Counted from the first letter of the stretch, positions 1-8,547 are shown. The stretch: 64,000 bases of DNA from Pedobacter sp. FW305-3-2-15-E-R2A2 (GCF_038446955.1 NZ_CP151803.1:4712001-4776000), one strand, 5' to 3'. Made by a program: numbers and translations. Notes: generated by a model from the letters alone, not told the origin.

Positions 1-1534
1 ATATTGGAAACTGCCCCACTTCATGAGCTAGGATAGGAATATTACTTTTGGAATAATTCTTCTCCAGATCGTAATCTGAACGTGCGCCCTGCAGTCCATA
101 GGTACCACCCACATTTGGAATGTTATGTGTAGCAGAAAAATCATCCACCGGCATAATTTTTCTCGCTGTGGAAACCGCATATAACCTTCTGCTGTCCGTT
201 GCTTTTAGCTTTTTGATCCATTCCTGCATCACGTCGAAATCAGAATTCCCCAACTCATTGCCAATACAAAGCATGGTAAAAGAAGGGTGATTTCCGTAAG
301 CATCCAGCATACGCTGCATTTCGTCCTGCACGAACTTATCCGCCGAAGGATTTTTCCCCAGGCCTTTTGGCAATCCCTGGGTCAGCATATCCGGGCGGTC
401 TTTAGGTGGATCTGTCATCCACCAATCGATCCAGATCGTTTCCGCCTGAATATAGATCCCCAGTTTATCTGCCGCTTCAAAAGCAGCCTCCGGAGGACAC
501 CAGGAATGAAAGCGAACATGGTTGAGGCCATACGATTTATAGATTTTAAAAATCCTTTCCCATTCTTTTACATCACAGGAAGGATATCCTGTAAGTGGGA
601 AATGAACACAGTCCAGGTTTCCACGCATAAATACCGGGGCATTATTGATCAGGACTTTAGAGGCAGAATGGCTGATGCTGCGAAAGCCAAAGTCGACAGT
701 TGTTTTATTTTTATTTTGCAGTTCTGCCGTCACGCGATAGCGATTGGGCGAAAACTCGTCCCATAGTTTAACCGGAAAATTTAGCTGTAAACGATGCGTT
801 TGTCTTTCTGCGACAGACAATGCCAATGCTTTGCTGAATACCTTTTTATTGGTCTGCAAATCCAGAATGGTATACAGCACGCTCGTCATTACAGGATTTT
901 CAAGCTTCAATTTCAGCTCCAGTATTTTGTTCGGCGCATCAGGAAAAACCTGCAGGTCCGTCAGCTTTGTCCTCGCCTTTGCGCGCAACTCTATTTTCCC
1001 TGCAACGCCGTTCCAAATGCTTTGTGTATACTCCGTATACACATGCCCCTTATCGCCGATATTATAGATCATGCCGTTGTCAATTCTTAATACTAAAGTG
1101 TGTTTACCCGGCTTTAATTTTCCGAGCGCGTGAAGGTGTGGTACCGCTAGTGCATCTCTGCTGGTCAAAGGCTTCCCATCAACCCATACTTTCGATTCCC
1201 ACATCACCCTTTCCAGAAACAACTCTACCTCTTTTCCCTCCCAGTTTGCAGGGATGTTGATTTCCCTGCTGTACCATGCCTTTCCAACATACTTGTAAGC
1301 CCTTGATAAAATACCGTAATCGGCTCCTTCGGTTTTACTTCCCTTTTTACCCTCATCGGTAGAGCCGGGAAGCGCGATATTGTCTTTAAGTTGATGTTGA
1401 TACCAGCGCTCTTTCTCTCCATTTCCAGAAGGGTCCAGCTGGAAATTCCAGGAACCGGCAAGTGAAAGGTTTTCCTGCGCAAAGGCCAACTGCCCCATTG
1501 CCACAAAAAGAAAGAAACAGGTAAAGAATCTCAT
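1..1534 (-). CDS. Glycoside hydrolase family 2 protein, secreted, 3' end cut by window edge
   Basis: The reading frame runs off the window start, so only the first 511 residues are visible. I read them from the reverse complement, starting at the ATG at 1534. Residues 1-20 form a signal peptide ending FAQ. A GH2 sugar-binding jelly-roll follows (about 25-185), then an Ig-like domain (about 190-290) and the start of the TIM barrel. The barrel carries the family's acid/base motif GNE (E427) and a probable nucleophile Glu in AHEVGQ (E505). GH2 enzymes hydrolyse beta-galactosides, beta-glucuronides or beta-mannosides; the substrate cannot be read from this part. It probably acts in the periplasm or at the cell surface. 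No partner gene is seen upstream. Confidence 0.88.
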   Translation of the reverse strand, partial: MRFFTCFFLFVAMGQLAFAQENLSLAGSWNFQLDPSGNGEKERWYQHQLKDNIALPGSTDEGKKGSKTEGADYGILSRAYKYVGKAWYSREINIPANWEGKEVELFLERVMWESKVWVDGKPLTSRDALAVPHLHALGKLKPGKHTLVLRIDNGMIYNIGDKGHVYTEYTQSIWNGVAGKIELRAKARTKLTDLQVFPDAPNKILELKLKLENPVMTSVLYTILDLQTNKKVFSKALALSVAERQTHRLQLNFPVKLWDEFSPNRYRVTAELQNKNKTTVDFGFRSISHSASKVLINNAPVFMRGNLDCVHFPLTGYPSCDVKEWERIFKIYKSYGLNHVRFHSWCPPEAAFEAADKLGIYIQAETIWIDWWMTDPPKDRPDMLTQGLPKGLGKNPSADKFVQDEMQRMLDAYGNHPSFTMLCIGNELGNSDFDVMQEWIKKLKATDSRRLYAVSTARKIMPVDDFSATHNIPNVGGTYGLQGARSDYDLEKNYSKSNIPILAHEVGQFPI

Positions 1535-1697
1535 AAATTGTACTTTTTAAATTGAAATTAAAATAGATCAATTGATCAAATACAAACATAAATGAACCGC
1601 GGTTAGTTAGAATGGATATTATATTGGTAATGATGGATTATTCTATGAATTCGTTACTCTAAATAATTTGATATCTTGTATTTCAAATAAAAATCAA

Positions 1698-2789
1698 ATG
1701 CGACTGATCATATTTATGATGGCGATCTTGTCTGTTTTCGAAGCTGCCGGGCAAAACAAAAAGTTAAAAAACGAATTTTTAGAGCCAACGCCGAGAGAAG
1801 AACTACACCATGAACTTGCAAATGAATGCTTCAATTCCCATAAATACAACCGACTTCAACGCTTAAAGATCTATCCCTTTAATAAAGCAAAGGAGATTAA
1901 GCTCATATCCTTTAAAGCAGACGATTTTATTCCTGTTAAAAATAAAAATATTGACTACTCCCGGGTCAACGAAAGCCAGCTACTCAACCCGGGCCAAACA
2001 GACGAATTAACCGATATTTTACACAATATTGGCTACGACCCGAACTTCAAAGTAAAGTATAGAATAACAAATCTATACAAATGTTATGAACCCAGAAACG
2101 GCATTTTGTTTTTAAATTCGGAAGGAAAAGCCTTCGAATTTATTGAAATATGCTTTGAATGCGATCGTACACGCAGTTCCTCAAATAAAGTTAAGGAAGG
2201 CATATTCTGCAATCAGAAGTTTAGCTTGTTAAAAGATTTCTTTAAAAATACAGGTATTAAATATGGTTTAACGAGAGATCCGATATTAAGTTATCCTGAA
2301 ATACTCCAGCTGAAGGATACTTCAGATTTACTCCATCAAACCAGAATCAAATTAGAAAATAAAGTAATAAATGGTGACGATATAAGTCGGTTAAGCAACA
2401 CTGAGCAAAAATTGCTGTTTCTTTTTAATTCACAAATTATTTACCGCGTCACAGGATCTGGATTGTTAGAATTCTATTTTAATTATTCCGGGGAATTCTA
2501 CCAACAAACAGCCAGTATTCTGGCCGAAGTTGGGGCGGTAGAGACTTTGGCAGCATTGAAATCCTCCATTTTACAATGGCCCGGAGAAAATCTCCCAAAA
2601 AGCAGGGCAGCCAGACGAAAAATCTTGTATAGAATTGTAAATGAAGTCGCTCCCAAATGGCAAACTTTAGAAAAAGGGCTATATCTTCGTCAAATAGACG
2701 ATAGTGGAGAAGTCCTAATTCAAAAAGAAGATCTGGACGGTTTGATATTTAACTATCTTATTGCCAACAAAGACCTGTTAAAAGATTAG
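1698..2789 (+). CDS. Hypothetical exported protein
   Basis: I do not recognise this 363-residue protein. The frame is also open from a TTG at 1668, but the ATG at 1698 is preferred because it begins directly with a signal peptide (MRLIIFMMAILSVFEAAGQ). The mature protein is hydrophilic and mixed in charge, with two cysteine-containing patches near residues 160-180 and no motif I can name. It ends next to a hairpin shared with the convergent gene at 2812. It is probably periplasmic and monocistronic. Confidence 0.6.
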   Translation: MRLIIFMMAILSVFEAAGQNKKLKNEFLEPTPREELHHELANECFNSHKYNRLQRLKIYPFNKAKEIKLISFKADDFIPVKNKNIDYSRVNESQLLNPGQTDELTDILHNIGYDPNFKVKYRITNLYKCYEPRNGILFLNSEGKAFEFIEICFECDRTRSSSNKVKEGIFCNQKFSLLKDFFKNTGIKYGLTRDPILSYPEILQLKDTSDLLHQTRIKLENKVINGDDISRLSNTEQKLLFLFNSQIIYRVTGSGLLEFYFNYSGEFYQQTASILAEVGAVETLAALKSSILQWPGENLPKSRAARRKILYRIVNEVAPKWQTLEKGLYLRQIDDSGEVLIQKEDLDGLIFNYLIANKDLLKD

Positions 2790-2808
2790 AAAGTAACCTT
2801 TAACAGGT
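2773..2808. terminator. Hairpin between convergent genes
   Basis: ACCTGTTAAA at 2773-2782 pairs perfectly with TTTAACAGGT at 2799-2808 across a 16-nt loop. The left arm overlaps the last codons of the plus-strand gene. The hairpin sits in the 22-bp gap between two converging stop codons, so it could end transcription from both sides. There is no long T-run. Confidence 0.5.
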
Positions 2809-2811
2809 TAA

Positions 2812-3534
2812 CTATGCAGTCAAAACGGCATAATTACCCGTACTTTTCTGTCTCGCATAGTAATGTAGTTGTACAATTTCCAATTGCTGCTCCCGAACAA
2901 TAGACGCGGTAAAAAGAGAGTTGTTGCTCTGAAGGTCGAATTGGAGCGGAACCCTCAAAACCCTCCCATTGGTTAGAGAAAATACGGCCCATACTTCAAA
3001 ATCCTCATGAGGCCAAAAAGATTTAGGGGTTCCTTCGGTAATTTTGCATCCGCACATCATTTCTACAAACACCGCTAATAATCCCGCTTGTGGATCTGAT
3101 TTAAGCACCAGCCCAGGCACAGTCAGGTTTACCTCATACAATTCCCGCAAGGGACTAAGCATCAGACTCTGGGAAATCGTTAACGTTTGTCCCTGAGGCT
3201 TAGGAATCACAGCGGTAAGAATTGCAGCTTCTTCCCCGTTGATCTGAATTTCGGTACTTCCGTGAATGGTGTTTACATCTGAGGTTAAGTAGTTGACTTT
3301 TGGCGCATCACTTCCATTCATTTGCAGGATAGGCATACAGCTGCTACTTCCCAAACTAAAGAAATCACCAATATTCCCGTCGTCTGTATTGCTCTGCAAC
3401 TGGTAAGGCAAACAGACGGTTCCTTGCGAATAACTAAGTGTAATAATGACATCATCCGTTTGGTAGGCATGAGGTCCAAGAAATTTCCCTCCAAGTGCCT
3501 GCAGGTAAACTTTAAGTGTTGCTTTAGTACTCAT
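2812..3534 (-). CDS. Hypothetical protein, no signal peptide
   Basis: The family is not recognised. The start is placed at the ATG at 3534 (MSTKATLKVYLQAL), because the 19 codons upstream of it overlap the start-side AT-rich spacer and look non-coding. The protein is 240 residues long, beta-rich in appearance, with no signal peptide or membrane segment. It has a short Cys pair (MMCGCK) near residue 158. Its style (short beta-strands, no export signal) resembles the two unknown proteins at 20689 and 21788, but I cannot show homology. Confidence 0.55.
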   Translation of the reverse strand: MSTKATLKVYLQALGGKFLGPHAYQTDDVIITLSYSQGTVCLPYQLQSNTDDGNIGDFFSLGSSSCMPILQMNGSDAPKVNYLTSDVNTIHGSTEIQINGEEAAILTAVIPKPQGQTLTISQSLMLSPLRELYEVNLTVPGLVLKSDPQAGLLAVFVEMMCGCKITEGTPKSFWPHEDFEVWAVFSLTNGRVLRVPLQFDLQSNNSLFTASIVREQQLEIVQLHYYARQKSTGNYAVLTA

Positions 3535-3556
3535 ATTTATCTGTATTTTAATTAAG

Positions 3557-4678
3557 TTAGTCCAACATCTTTGGCAAAATTCCGATAGCAAAACCAGCTA
3601 TATCAGCGGTTGAATTAGACAGCAAAACAATTGCAGTTTTTTTCTTTACATTGATTGCCAAAAAACTCCGGCTCCCACCGGTTGCGCCATCATGAAAATA
3701 ATACACCTCTTCTCCTGACTGTGTTAAATGCCAGCCTAAGCCAATCTTAGGTTGTTTTGAAAAAGTAACTTCATGCGTAAGATCAAATGCTTTTGATAAA
3801 TCAGAATGTCCGGTTTCCATATTATTCTTTGCATAGATCAGTAAATCATTAACGGTAGATTTAAGCGCTCCGCAGCCCGCAAGCGCATCAAACTCCCAGG
3901 TTTTAGTTTCCAGCCCCCTTAAACCATAAACCTTCGCAAAATCCTTGTTCAATTCAGGTGTTAATTGCTGAAACGTACGCTTCATTTTTACCGGATCAGT
4001 GATGATTTCTTTGATAAGTTTTTCATAGTTTTTTCCACTGATTTTTTCCAGAATCAGTGCCAGCAGACCGGGGCCTGTATTTGAATATGCATAAACAGCT
4101 CCAGGAACAGTAGTTAATTTACAGGTTTTAAGACTGGCAAAAAGCAACTGTCGCGTATAGTTTTTATAAGGATTTAAATAATCTGTGCTTTTATTAAAAA
4201 AATTATCTGGTAAGCGGGGTAACCCGGAAGTATGGTTGCTTAAATTTACGATGCTAATTTTCTGGAGCTCTGGATTTAAAGCCACAGAATCCGGGAGATA
4301 TTTAGTGATCGGATCTGTTAAACTGATTTTTCCTTTCCTTACATAATATGCTAATATCGCAGAAGTAAACGTTTTAGTAATAGAACCAACCTCAAAAATA
4401 GTATTGCCATCAGGAATTTGCCCCTTTTCCTTTTGAGTAGTGCCATATCCATAAGTATAGGTTTTTCCGTCTTTGATGATCCCAATACTCAGACCTACCG
4501 CATTTGGATACTTCATAAAAGGTATGAACATCGAATCTACCGTGTTGTCCATTTTAGATTTCAATGGATTCGAAGTAAGAATGGGTCCGGTTAATGGTAG
4601 GTTGTATTGGGCCATTGTCATTAATGGTCCAAGGCTCAGTAATAAAACTAATGCTTTAAAATAAGTAAGTTTCATCAT
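3557..4678 (-). CDS. Serine hydrolase, beta-lactamase class C / DD-peptidase family
   Basis: This is a 373-residue exported enzyme of the beta-lactamase family (PF00144), with a signal peptide ending at TMAQ (about residue 24). The three active-site elements are visible: S-x-x-K as SITK (S99, K102), Y-x-N as YSN (Y198), and a third box HDG (329-331) followed by ATGG, where AmpC has KTG. The histidine form is common among esterase, peptidase and EstB-like members, so a true beta-lactamase is less likely than a D-peptidase or esterase. It acts in the periplasm. Its start is 22 bp upstream of the 2812-3534 gene in the same direction, so the two may be co-transcribed. Confidence 0.88.
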   Translation of the reverse strand: MMKLTYFKALVLLLSLGPLMTMAQYNLPLTGPILTSNPLKSKMDNTVDSMFIPFMKYPNAVGLSIGIIKDGKTYTYGYGTTQKEKGQIPDGNTIFEVGSITKTFTSAILAYYVRKGKISLTDPITKYLPDSVALNPELQKISIVNLSNHTSGLPRLPDNFFNKSTDYLNPYKNYTRQLLFASLKTCKLTTVPGAVYAYSNTGPGLLALILEKISGKNYEKLIKEIITDPVKMKRTFQQLTPELNKDFAKVYGLRGLETKTWEFDALAGCGALKSTVNDLLIYAKNNMETGHSDLSKAFDLTHEVTFSKQPKIGLGWHLTQSGEEVYYFHDGATGGSRSFLAINVKKKTAIVLLSNSTADIAGFAIGILPKMLD

Positions 4679-4856
4679 TTAAATCAGGTCATAAATCACT
4701 CGCGCTTAATTATTGAAAAATCATCACCTCTCTAACCAAACGCAGAAGCCATTCTTTTAACGAAAATAGAGCTAAATATTCATATTTAATAAATAATTAT
4801 AATTGTTAGTAAATACACAAATTCAAAAGCATAATTTTAGACCATCATAAACCATA

Positions 4857-5432
4857 ATGCAGGAATTAAAGAAAGTCATTAACAACTATCGGGAAGAAAA
4901 AGAGATATCCATTCTTGAAGATTTCAGGTTTATCCATAATGGTAAAACCAGCTATCATGAAGTCTTTGATTCAAATTACTGGAAAAGAAAAGACCTGATT
5001 TTTGAATTGTATCAGGATTATGGCTTAGCGGACAAACCCTTGATAAAATGGTTGTTAACTGAAGAATTAAAAGCTTCTGAAATAAACACACCAGTTTATA
5101 CTGTAGACCTTTGTGCATTTATGTTATACAAGTATATGGAAATGGAGGATATCTATATGCTTTACGAGGCTAAATTTGGTGCAGGAACGGATCTTCAGGT
5201 ATATGTAGATATAGAGCTTTTATTTGGGTTCGACAGCAATGAAACCAAAACATATCTCGAAAACAAACAGAAAGACAAACGGAAAAATAAAAAGATCCTA
5301 AAAGCGATTGACTACTATGTGCAAAATCCAGACGCAAGATTCAGGTCGAGAACCGCATATATTGAGCATTTTGAAACACAAAAAATAAAGGGGATAAGAG
5401 CCGACCTGGCAGAATTAGCGGAAAACAATTGA
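4857..5432 (+). CDS. Hypothetical cytoplasmic protein
   Basis: The family is not recognised. It is 191 residues, highly charged and mostly helical, with many Lys, Glu and Tyr residues, no signal peptide and no membrane segment. A basic stretch (KQKDKRKNKKILK, about 146-158) precedes a C-terminal helix. It is followed after 74 bp by another unknown small gene that has its own promoter-like sequence. Confidence 0.6.
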   Translation: MQELKKVINNYREEKEISILEDFRFIHNGKTSYHEVFDSNYWKRKDLIFELYQDYGLADKPLIKWLLTEELKASEINTPVYTVDLCAFMLYKYMEMEDIYMLYEAKFGAGTDLQVYVDIELLFGFDSNETKTYLENKQKDKRKNKKILKAIDYYVQNPDARFRSRTAYIEHFETQKIKGIRADLAELAENN

Positions 5433-5479
5433 AAGCAGGAAAACAATTGGAATAATAAGGTGTAAATCAAATTAGTTCG

Positions 5480-5487
5480 TAGCTTTG
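5480..5487 (+). promoter_or_regulatory. Bacteroidota -7 box upstream of the 5507 gene
   Basis: TAGCTTTG matches the TAnnTTTG consensus exactly and lies 19 bp before the ATG at 5507. No TTTG is present 19 bp upstream, so only half of the promoter is recognisable. Confidence 0.45.
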
Positions 5488-5506
5488 GAAAGAAAAAAAC
5501 ATTAAC

Positions 5507-5767
5507 ATGGCAGTATTACATAGAAAAGAAGAGAAAATTGAAGTCGTGCTGAGTAAGCTTCCAAAAGACTATACAGACAAACAATTCGTTGACACCTTTA
5601 TTCAGCTCTATTCTCTGGATTGGGGAAAGATAAAAGCCAATTACATTAAGCAATCTCAAGATAAAGAACCGGGAGCAATCATTACGATGCCAAAACCTGA
5701 ACTTTACTTAAAAAGTATTTTAGAAACCTACCTTGAAAATTTAAAGGAAAGCAAAGGCGGTAAATAA
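5507..5767 (+). CDS. Hypothetical small cytoplasmic protein
   Basis: An 86-residue, predominantly helical protein with no signal or membrane segment. The family is not recognised. It has a -7 box 19 bp upstream and a strong hairpin terminator 6 bp after the stop, so it looks like a complete single-gene transcription unit. Composition (many Lys and Glu, a central DWGKIKANYIK segment) fits a small DNA- or protein-binding protein, but this is only a guess. Confidence 0.6.
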   Translation: MAVLHRKEEKIEVVLSKLPKDYTDKQFVDTFIQLYSLDWGKIKANYIKQSQDKEPGAIITMPKPELYLKSILETYLENLKESKGGK

Positions 5768-5773
5768 TAAAAA

Positions 5774-5805
5774 TCCGGTACAATTGATGTTGTACCGGAA
5801 TAAAA
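5774..5805 (+). terminator. Rho-independent-type terminator
   Basis: TCCGGTACAA (5774-5783) pairs perfectly with TTGTACCGGA (5790-5799) around a 6-nt loop. It begins 6 bp after the stop of the 5507 gene and is followed by an AT-rich tail. Confidence 0.7.
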
Positions 5806-5827
5806 TTCTTAGACGTAGGCTTGCTGC

Positions 5828-6196
5828 TTAAAGCGCATGGCTGATCTTATGATAGTAGATGTAGGACACCGCTAAAATGACCATCACAATTAATGGAAAG
5901 AATCCGTTAAAGCCAAAACCATCTACTGCAAAAGTACTTACACTGGCGGCAATAAAATCAAAGCCAAATCCCGCATAAGCCCATTCCTTTATACGCTTAG
6001 GCGTTTTTGGAATAATCAAGGCTATTGAGCCCAGCACTTTAAAGACCACGAGCATCACTCCGAAATACTCAGGATACCCCAGGTGTCTGATTCCTTCTTT
6101 CGCGAGCTCTGTTTGAGAAGTCAATGCAGGCATCACTCCTTCAAACAGGAAAATCAGGGTGGTTGTAATCCAATAAATTATTTTATTCTTTTTCAT
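5828..6196 (-). CDS. DoxX-like family membrane protein
   Basis: A 122-residue inner-membrane protein with four hydrophobic segments (about 7-25, 46-62, 73-91, 97-115). The pattern, with the segment VMLVVFKVLGSIALIIPKTPKRIKEWAY, is that of DoxX-like proteins (PF13564). The family is linked to redox and detoxification contexts, without a defined reaction for this branch. It stands alone, convergent with the small gene ending at 5767. Confidence 0.75.
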   Translation of the reverse strand: MKKNKIIYWITTTLIFLFEGVMPALTSQTELAKEGIRHLGYPEYFGVMLVVFKVLGSIALIIPKTPKRIKEWAYAGFGFDFIAASVSTFAVDGFGFNGFFPLIVMVILAVSYIYYHKISHAL

Positions 6197-6315
6197 TTTG
6201 ATTGGTTTATTTAAGGTTCATTTACCATTTCAAAATTAAGCTCGAATTCCTGGTTTAGACTAGTGTAAAAACGACATATTCAGGGGGCAAATCAGACAAG
6301 AGGATGTTGATTCGT

Positions 6316-7098
6316 TTATTTACTTATTTTGAGGCCATTTAAGAAGGCCAGTTTCACATAAACTGATTCAGCAAACTCAGCGTGCATCAAATTAATTTGC
6401 TCTTCCCCTGCTAGCGCTTTGTAAAGATTTAGAACCAGACCTTTTCCTCTGGAATCAGCAAGATAATTGAGGAAGAACTCTTGTGCTGCTTCTGCTTTTC
6501 CAAGGCAAAGCATGAAAGCCAGCGGACTTAAGTGTTTATGAGCATAAGGGTTAAATTTCGTTCCGTTACGCGCCAAAAATGGGATGGCTTTTTCTGTGTT
6601 TTCAAACAAGTCAAAAATAGGTAACGCATACGTCTTTATCGTGTCAATGATTTCAGCAACTGCTGTTTCCTGGATGTTTCCGGAAACATTCCATGATTTC
6701 CATTCCTTAAAGTGAGTAATATATCCCAGTTGTTCTCCATAGATCATTGCATTCCCATATTCGCCATCATTTTGCTCCATTAACCATTTCTTTAATCGCT
6801 TTGAGGAAATAAGAAGATGTGGTAACAGCTTCACAAAACCAGTACTGTTTAAGGAGCTGGACTGGAAAAAGATCTCAAAAGTAATGTCCTTATCGATAGT
6901 CGTCTTTTTTAAGCTTTGTCCATTCTTGCTCGCTTTAAATCCAAATCCTGCAAGACCATCACTGATCTGACTACATGCGGCTAAAAAAGTTTCTCTTGGA
7001 TTCATAGGGGCTATTTTACCTTCAAAACTAAACATTTTTGTCTGATCGGCAAGGCGCAATTTCCCGGGTGATATTACCGTGGAATTGTCAAAAAACAA
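6316..7098 (-). CDS. Hypothetical protein (DUF4304-like pattern)
   Basis: A 260-residue soluble protein without a signal peptide. The segment from about residue 32 (MNPRETFLAACSQISDG, then GFGFK) resembles the start of DUF4304-type proteins, but the match is loose. An alternative start at 7005 would give 229 residues and begin exactly there. It is divergent from the MarR-GNAT gene, and the palindromic pair at 7135-7156 lies in the shared upstream region, so the two may share a regulator. Confidence 0.55.
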   Translation of the reverse strand: MFFDNSTVISPGKLRLADQTKMFSFEGKIAPMNPRETFLAACSQISDGLAGFGFKASKNGQSLKKTTIDKDITFEIFFQSSSLNSTGFVKLLPHLLISSKRLKKWLMEQNDGEYGNAMIYGEQLGYITHFKEWKSWNVSGNIQETAVAEIIDTIKTYALPIFDLFENTEKAIPFLARNGTKFNPYAHKHLSPLAFMLCLGKAEAAQEFFLNYLADSRGKGLVLNLYKALAGEEQINLMHAEFAESVYVKLAFLNGLKISK

Positions 7099-7134
7099 GG
7101 CCAGCTATTTGATTATTAAAAACTATAACTACAT

Positions 7135-7156
7135 TTACGTAATTGATTACGTAATT
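7135..7156. promoter_or_regulatory. Paired palindrome, candidate MarR operator
   Basis: TTACGTAATT occurs twice in direct repeat, at 7135-7144 and 7147-7156, 12 bp apart start to start. Each copy contains the palindrome TTACGTAA. The site ends 10 bp before the ATG at 7167 and 37 bp upstream of the divergent gene. MarR proteins bind short palindromes of this kind and often repress their own gene, so autoregulation is the natural inference. Confidence 0.6.
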
Positions 7157-7166
7157 AAATATATAG

Positions 7167-8111
7167 ATGAACATTTATAATACCGTTGGGAAGATGGCGA
7201 TTGGAAGTCGCCTCCGCAGATTAAGCGAATTGATGATGGATCAGGCAGGGGAAATTTATGCATTATACGGAATCGAACTGCAGGCAAAATGGTTTCCTGT
7301 AGTTTATGCACTTTCTGGCGGAGCTGAAAAGTCCATCACGCAAATCGCACAGGAGATCGGTCACTCCCACCCCTCAGTAAGCACCATTGTTAAAGAAATG
7401 GTGAAACAAAAAATAGCAAAAGAAAGTCCGGGTAAAGACGATGCACGTAAAAACTTCGTAAAACTTACAGCCAAAGGACTTGCAATTAAAGAAAGCGCCA
7501 AGATCCAATTTGAGGATGTAAATTCTGCGGTTGAAAATATGCTTGGTGAAAGTCAGTATAACCTGTGGAAAGCCATCGAAGAATGGGAGTTTTTACTTGG
7601 TCAGAAGAGCATGTTAAAAAGAGTAGAAGAAGAAAAGAAATTGAGAGAAAGCAAGGCTGTAGAGATCGTACCCTACAATGACAGCTATCAGCAGGCATTT
7701 AAAAAGCTGAATCAGGATTGGATCACCACCTATTTTAAAATGGAAGAAGCCGATTTTAAGTCGCTGGACCATCCTAAAGAATACATACTGGATAAAGGAG
7801 GCTTTATTTTCATTGCACGCTATCAGGGAAGCCCTATAGGCACCTGCTCGTTGATCAAAATGGACAACAATACCTTTGAACTGGCCAAGATGGCGGTATC
7901 AGATGAAGCAAAAGGAAAAGGAATTGGCTTTATGTTAGGCAATGCATTAATTCAGAAAGCAAAAGAAGAAGGAGCTAAAAGATTATACCTGGAAAGTAAT
8001 ACCATTTTGAAACCGGCAATCAACCTTTATCACAAGCTGGGTTTCAAAAAAGTCACAGGAATTCCTTCTCCGTATGAACGATGTAATATCCAAATGGAGC
8101 TTATCTTTTAA
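7167..8111 (+). CDS. MarR-type regulator fused to a GNAT acetyltransferase
   Basis: A 314-residue two-domain protein. Residues 1-140 form a MarR winged helix, with the recognition region ITQIAQEIGHSHPSVSTIV near 57-75 and a wing rich in charged residues (KDDARKNFVKL, 90-100). Residues 165-314 are a GNAT fold with acetyl-CoA binding motif A (KGKGIGFMLG, 249-258). A charged helical linker (KRVEEEKKLRESK) joins them. Fusions of this type couple small-molecule or protein acetylation to transcription; the target is unknown. The twin palindrome 10 bp upstream suggests autoregulation. Confidence 0.88.
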   Translation: MNIYNTVGKMAIGSRLRRLSELMMDQAGEIYALYGIELQAKWFPVVYALSGGAEKSITQIAQEIGHSHPSVSTIVKEMVKQKIAKESPGKDDARKNFVKLTAKGLAIKESAKIQFEDVNSAVENMLGESQYNLWKAIEEWEFLLGQKSMLKRVEEEKKLRESKAVEIVPYNDSYQQAFKKLNQDWITTYFKMEEADFKSLDHPKEYILDKGGFIFIARYQGSPIGTCSLIKMDNNTFELAKMAVSDEAKGKGIGFMLGNALIQKAKEEGAKRLYLESNTILKPAINLYHKLGFKKVTGIPSPYERCNIQMELIF

Positions 8112-8229
8112 AATCAGTATAGAAAATCATTAAAAAGAAGATCATCGCAATAGAAAAACAAGTTGTTTTTGCCCTTAAAGGCTAGAAAAAGGCAGTTTTA
8201 CAAAATATTTTAAAATATTTCAATCTTTA

Positions 8230-8260
8230 TTTGGAAAACCAATTAGGATTTGTACTTTTG
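8230..8260 (+). promoter_or_regulatory. Consensus Bacteroidota promoter of tRNA-Ser
   Basis: TTTG at 8230-8233 and TACTTTTG at 8253-8260 are separated by exactly 19 bp. This is the Bacteroidota primary sigma-factor consensus (TTTG-N19-TAnnTTTG), placed 4 bp before the tRNA. Confidence 0.85.
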
Positions 8261-8264
8261 CGCC

Positions 8265-8351
8265 GGAGAGTTGGCAGAGTGGTCGATTGCGGCAGTCTTG
8301 AAAACTGTTGACTTGTCAAAGGGTCCGCGGGTTCGAATCCCCCACTCTCCG
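8265..8351 (+). tRNA. tRNA-Ser (anticodon TGA)
   Basis: The acceptor arm GGAGAGT (8265-8271) pairs with ACTCTCC (8344-8350), with discriminator G8351. The anticodon loop CTTGAAA places TGA at 8299-8301, reading UCA. A long variable arm (TTGAC/GTCAA around 8308-8319) is the class II mark of tRNA-Ser. The T-loop TTCGAAT is normal. The T-stem GCGGG/CCCCC has one C-C mismatch (8328 against 8342), inside the stretch that is duplicated at 10412. CCA is not encoded. Confidence 0.93.
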
Positions 8352-8379
8352 CTAAATGGTGATCAAAGCCATACAAAAA
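8338..8379. repeat. Candidate att repeat, left copy (tRNA-Ser 3' end)
   Basis: This 42-bp segment matches 10412-10453 at 37 of 42 positions. The first 15 bp, TCCCCCACTCTCCGC, are identical and cover the T-stem and acceptor 3' strand of the tRNA. A direct repeat of a tRNA 3' end flanking foreign-looking DNA is the usual mark of tyrosine-recombinase integration. No integrase gene remains in between. Confidence 0.6.
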
Positions 8380-8411
8380 GCCTGCAAATCATACGATAGC
8401 AGGCTTTTTGC
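8375..8411 (+). terminator. Terminator of tRNA-Ser
   Basis: AAAAAGCCTGC (8375-8385) pairs perfectly with GCAGGCTTTTT (8399-8409). The T-run is part of the right arm. It lies 24 bp after the tRNA. Confidence 0.75.
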
Positions 8412-8453
8412 ATTTTAGAGGTACCCAAAACATGCACCGTTTCCCATCCTGTA

Positions 8454-8502
8454 GGTGAGCGATTCGGTGAGTAGTTTTGGAAATTGAAATGACTCACCGA
8501 AT
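8454..8502. repeat. CGGTGAGT repeat cluster with perfect inverted repeat
   Basis: ATTCGGTGAGT (8462-8472) is mirrored by ACTCACCGAAT (8492-8502): an 11-bp perfect inverted repeat with a 19-bp spacer. A further GGTGAGC copy precedes it at 8454. The same core recurs at 10333-10352 and 10548-10555. The repeats are confined to the flanks of the decayed element and may be recombinase arm or core sites. Confidence 0.55.
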
Positions 8503-8547
8503 TTCGTATATCTATTTGATATACAACCATCCAAACGATAAGGTATA

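Noticed and set aside
3557..4678. True class C beta-lactamase (resistance gene).
   Set aside because: The third active-site box is HDG instead of KTG, and the rest of the protein resembles the wide esterase/peptidase group.
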